A DNA stretch of 6,679 nt, taken from Actinomycetota bacterium. GTDB taxonomy: Bacteria; Actinomycetota; Actinomycetes; Propionibacteriales; Nocardioidaceae. The notes beneath the pieces were generated by a model that saw only the letters and a list, made by a program, of their open reading frames with translations, did no database searches and had not been told where the DNA came from. Position 1 is the first letter of the stretch, and each line of letters begins with the position of its first letter. Shown here piece after piece: positions 6,116 through 6,679 of this stretch. Location of the stretch: NCBI GenBank assembly GCA_009702305.1, contig WLIH01000154.1:1-6679 (forward strand). The letters run 5' to 3'. The position numbers and the translations under genes are program-made.

Positions 6116-6456
6116 GCGTGTTCGACGAGGAGGCGCTGATCAAGCTCGGCCGCGACCTGACCAACATGCGCTTCGCGCTGCAGTTCGCGCAGCGCTACCG
6201 CACGATGCTGGCTCAACGCGTCGACCGCATCCTGCTCGCCCTGCAGGAGGACGACGCCGTCGAGGCGATGGACGCGACGCTCAGCCTGAAGGTCGCCTCC
6301 ACGACGGTCGGCACCGTCGAGCTCGCCGACCTCGCCCTGCTCATCGAGGTCGACGTACGCAGCCGGGAGCTCGCCCGCGCCCGTGAGCTCGCCGCGCGTC
6401 TGCCCGACGCTGCCGCGCGCGCCGACCGGGCACTGGCCGACTACCTCGTGGCCTGA
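6112..6456 (+). CDS. Hpt-like (histidine phosphotransfer fold) protein lacking the phosphoacceptor His
   Basis: This 114-residue, all-helical, soluble protein starts V-S-V-F-D-E-E-A-L. The frame allows GTG starts at 6097, 6109, 6112 and 6118. I prefer 6112 because GAGAGGG (6101-6107) is well spaced and the GTGA overlap with the short ORF falls there. The middle reads EDDAVEAMDATLSLKVASTTVGTVELADLALLIE, which lines up with the Hpt signature: a helix with A-H-T-L-K-G-S, then a small-residue turn V-G, then a second helix. In that alignment LSLKVAS replaces HTLKGSA, so the phosphorylated His is Leu (residue 57 from this start) while Leu and Lys are kept. It cannot accept phosphate in the normal way and may be a binding or scaffold protein for a kinase or receiver. 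It converges with a response regulator gene 16 bases away. The fold call rests on motif alignment by eye; the reading frame itself is convincing. Confidence 0.7.
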   Translation: MSVFDEEALIKLGRDLTNMRFALQFAQRYRTMLAQRVDRILLALQEDDAVEAMDATLSLKVASTTVGTVELADLALLIEVDVRSRELARARELAARLPDAAARADRALADYLVA

Positions 6457-6472
6457 GCCCAGCGCGACGGCC

Positions 6473-6679
6473 TCAGATCGACTCCATGCGGTAGCCGACG
6501 CCGCGCACCGTGTGGATCAGGGCAGCGCCGCTGGCCTTGGTCAGCTTGCGCCGCAGGTTGCCGACGTGCACCTCGACCAGGTGGGTGTCGGCGCCCCACT
6601 CGGTGCCCCAGACCGCGCGCAGCAACGCCTCGCGGGTCCACACCCGGGCCGGCGTGCGCATCAGCTCGGTGAGCAGATC
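6473..6679 (-). CDS. OmpR/PhoB-family response regulator, C-terminal winged helix (partial)
   Basis: The last 68 residues are visible; the receiver domain and start lie beyond the right edge. The sequence runs DLLTELMRTPARVWTREALL and then RAVWG, the typical winged-helix opening (usually preceded by L-T-x-x-E). THLVEVHVGNLRRKL is the DNA-recognition helix and IHTVRGVGYRM the C-terminal wing, followed by ESI and the stop. It should act as a DNA-binding transcription regulator controlled by phosphorylation of its missing receiver, probably by a sensor kinase encoded to the right. The frame is intact throughout. The ATG at 6661 is internal to the domain and not a real start. The specific regulator (MtrA, PhoP, TcrX or other) cannot be named from this part. 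Confidence 0.93.
   Translation of the reverse strand, partial: DLLTELMRTPARVWTREALLRAVWGTEWGADTHLVEVHVGNLRRKLTKASGAALIHTVRGVGYRMESI

Noticed and set aside
6453..6476. CTGAG/CTCAG inverted repeat between the convergent genes
   Set aside because: It mostly arises because both genes end in TGA on opposite strands; 5-base arms with a 14-base loop and no T-run are not a credible terminator.

Overview
The window is very GC-rich with strong G/C bias at third codon positions, and it carries a full-length-type glnE. It also has start sites that look leaderless and small membrane and two-component genes typical of high-GC Gram-positive bacteria. It reads as the chromosome of an actinobacterium; a Nocardioides-like (Propionibacteriales) host is my best guess from style and gene content, not something proved here. 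No tRNA, rRNA, IS element, CRISPR array or phage gene is visible.

Layout: (1) Positions 2-2656, + strand: most of glnE, the adenylyltransferase/adenylyl-removase that controls glutamine synthetase; its N-terminus lies left of the window. (2) Positions 2718-3494, +: an isocitrate lyase/PEP mutase superfamily enzyme with its own apparently leaderless promoter. (3) Positions 3495-3627: a 133-base gap packed with nested inverted repeats. These are a 42-base near-symmetric element and, overlapping it by three bases, a perfect 11+11 palindrome over the -35 region of the next gene. (4) Positions 3628-4329 and 4452-5894, +: a small His/Met-containing membrane protein and a PepSY-associated TM protein, probably co-transcribed. 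By family context I read them as an envelope metal (copper or iron) handling pair. (5) Positions 5895-6111: a large hairpin (likely terminator), then a well-placed ribosome binding site and an 18-codon leader ORF. (6) Positions 6112-6456, +: a small protein that looks like an Hpt phosphotransfer domain but lacks the phosphoacceptor histidine. (7) Positions 6473-6679, - strand: the C-terminal DNA-binding half of an OmpR/PhoB-type response regulator, converging on the Hpt-like gene and cut by the window end.

How they fit together: glnE belongs to nitrogen control and appears unrelated to the rest. The membrane pair may form a metal-responsive unit if the palindrome in front of it is an operator; its ATACCC/GGGTAT ends resemble CsoR-type copper operators. 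The Hpt-like protein and the response regulator are probably parts of a signalling locus that continues to the right. The points most worth a second look are the palindrome cluster at 3528-3600, the histidine-less Hpt protein, and the short ORF translationally coupled to it.
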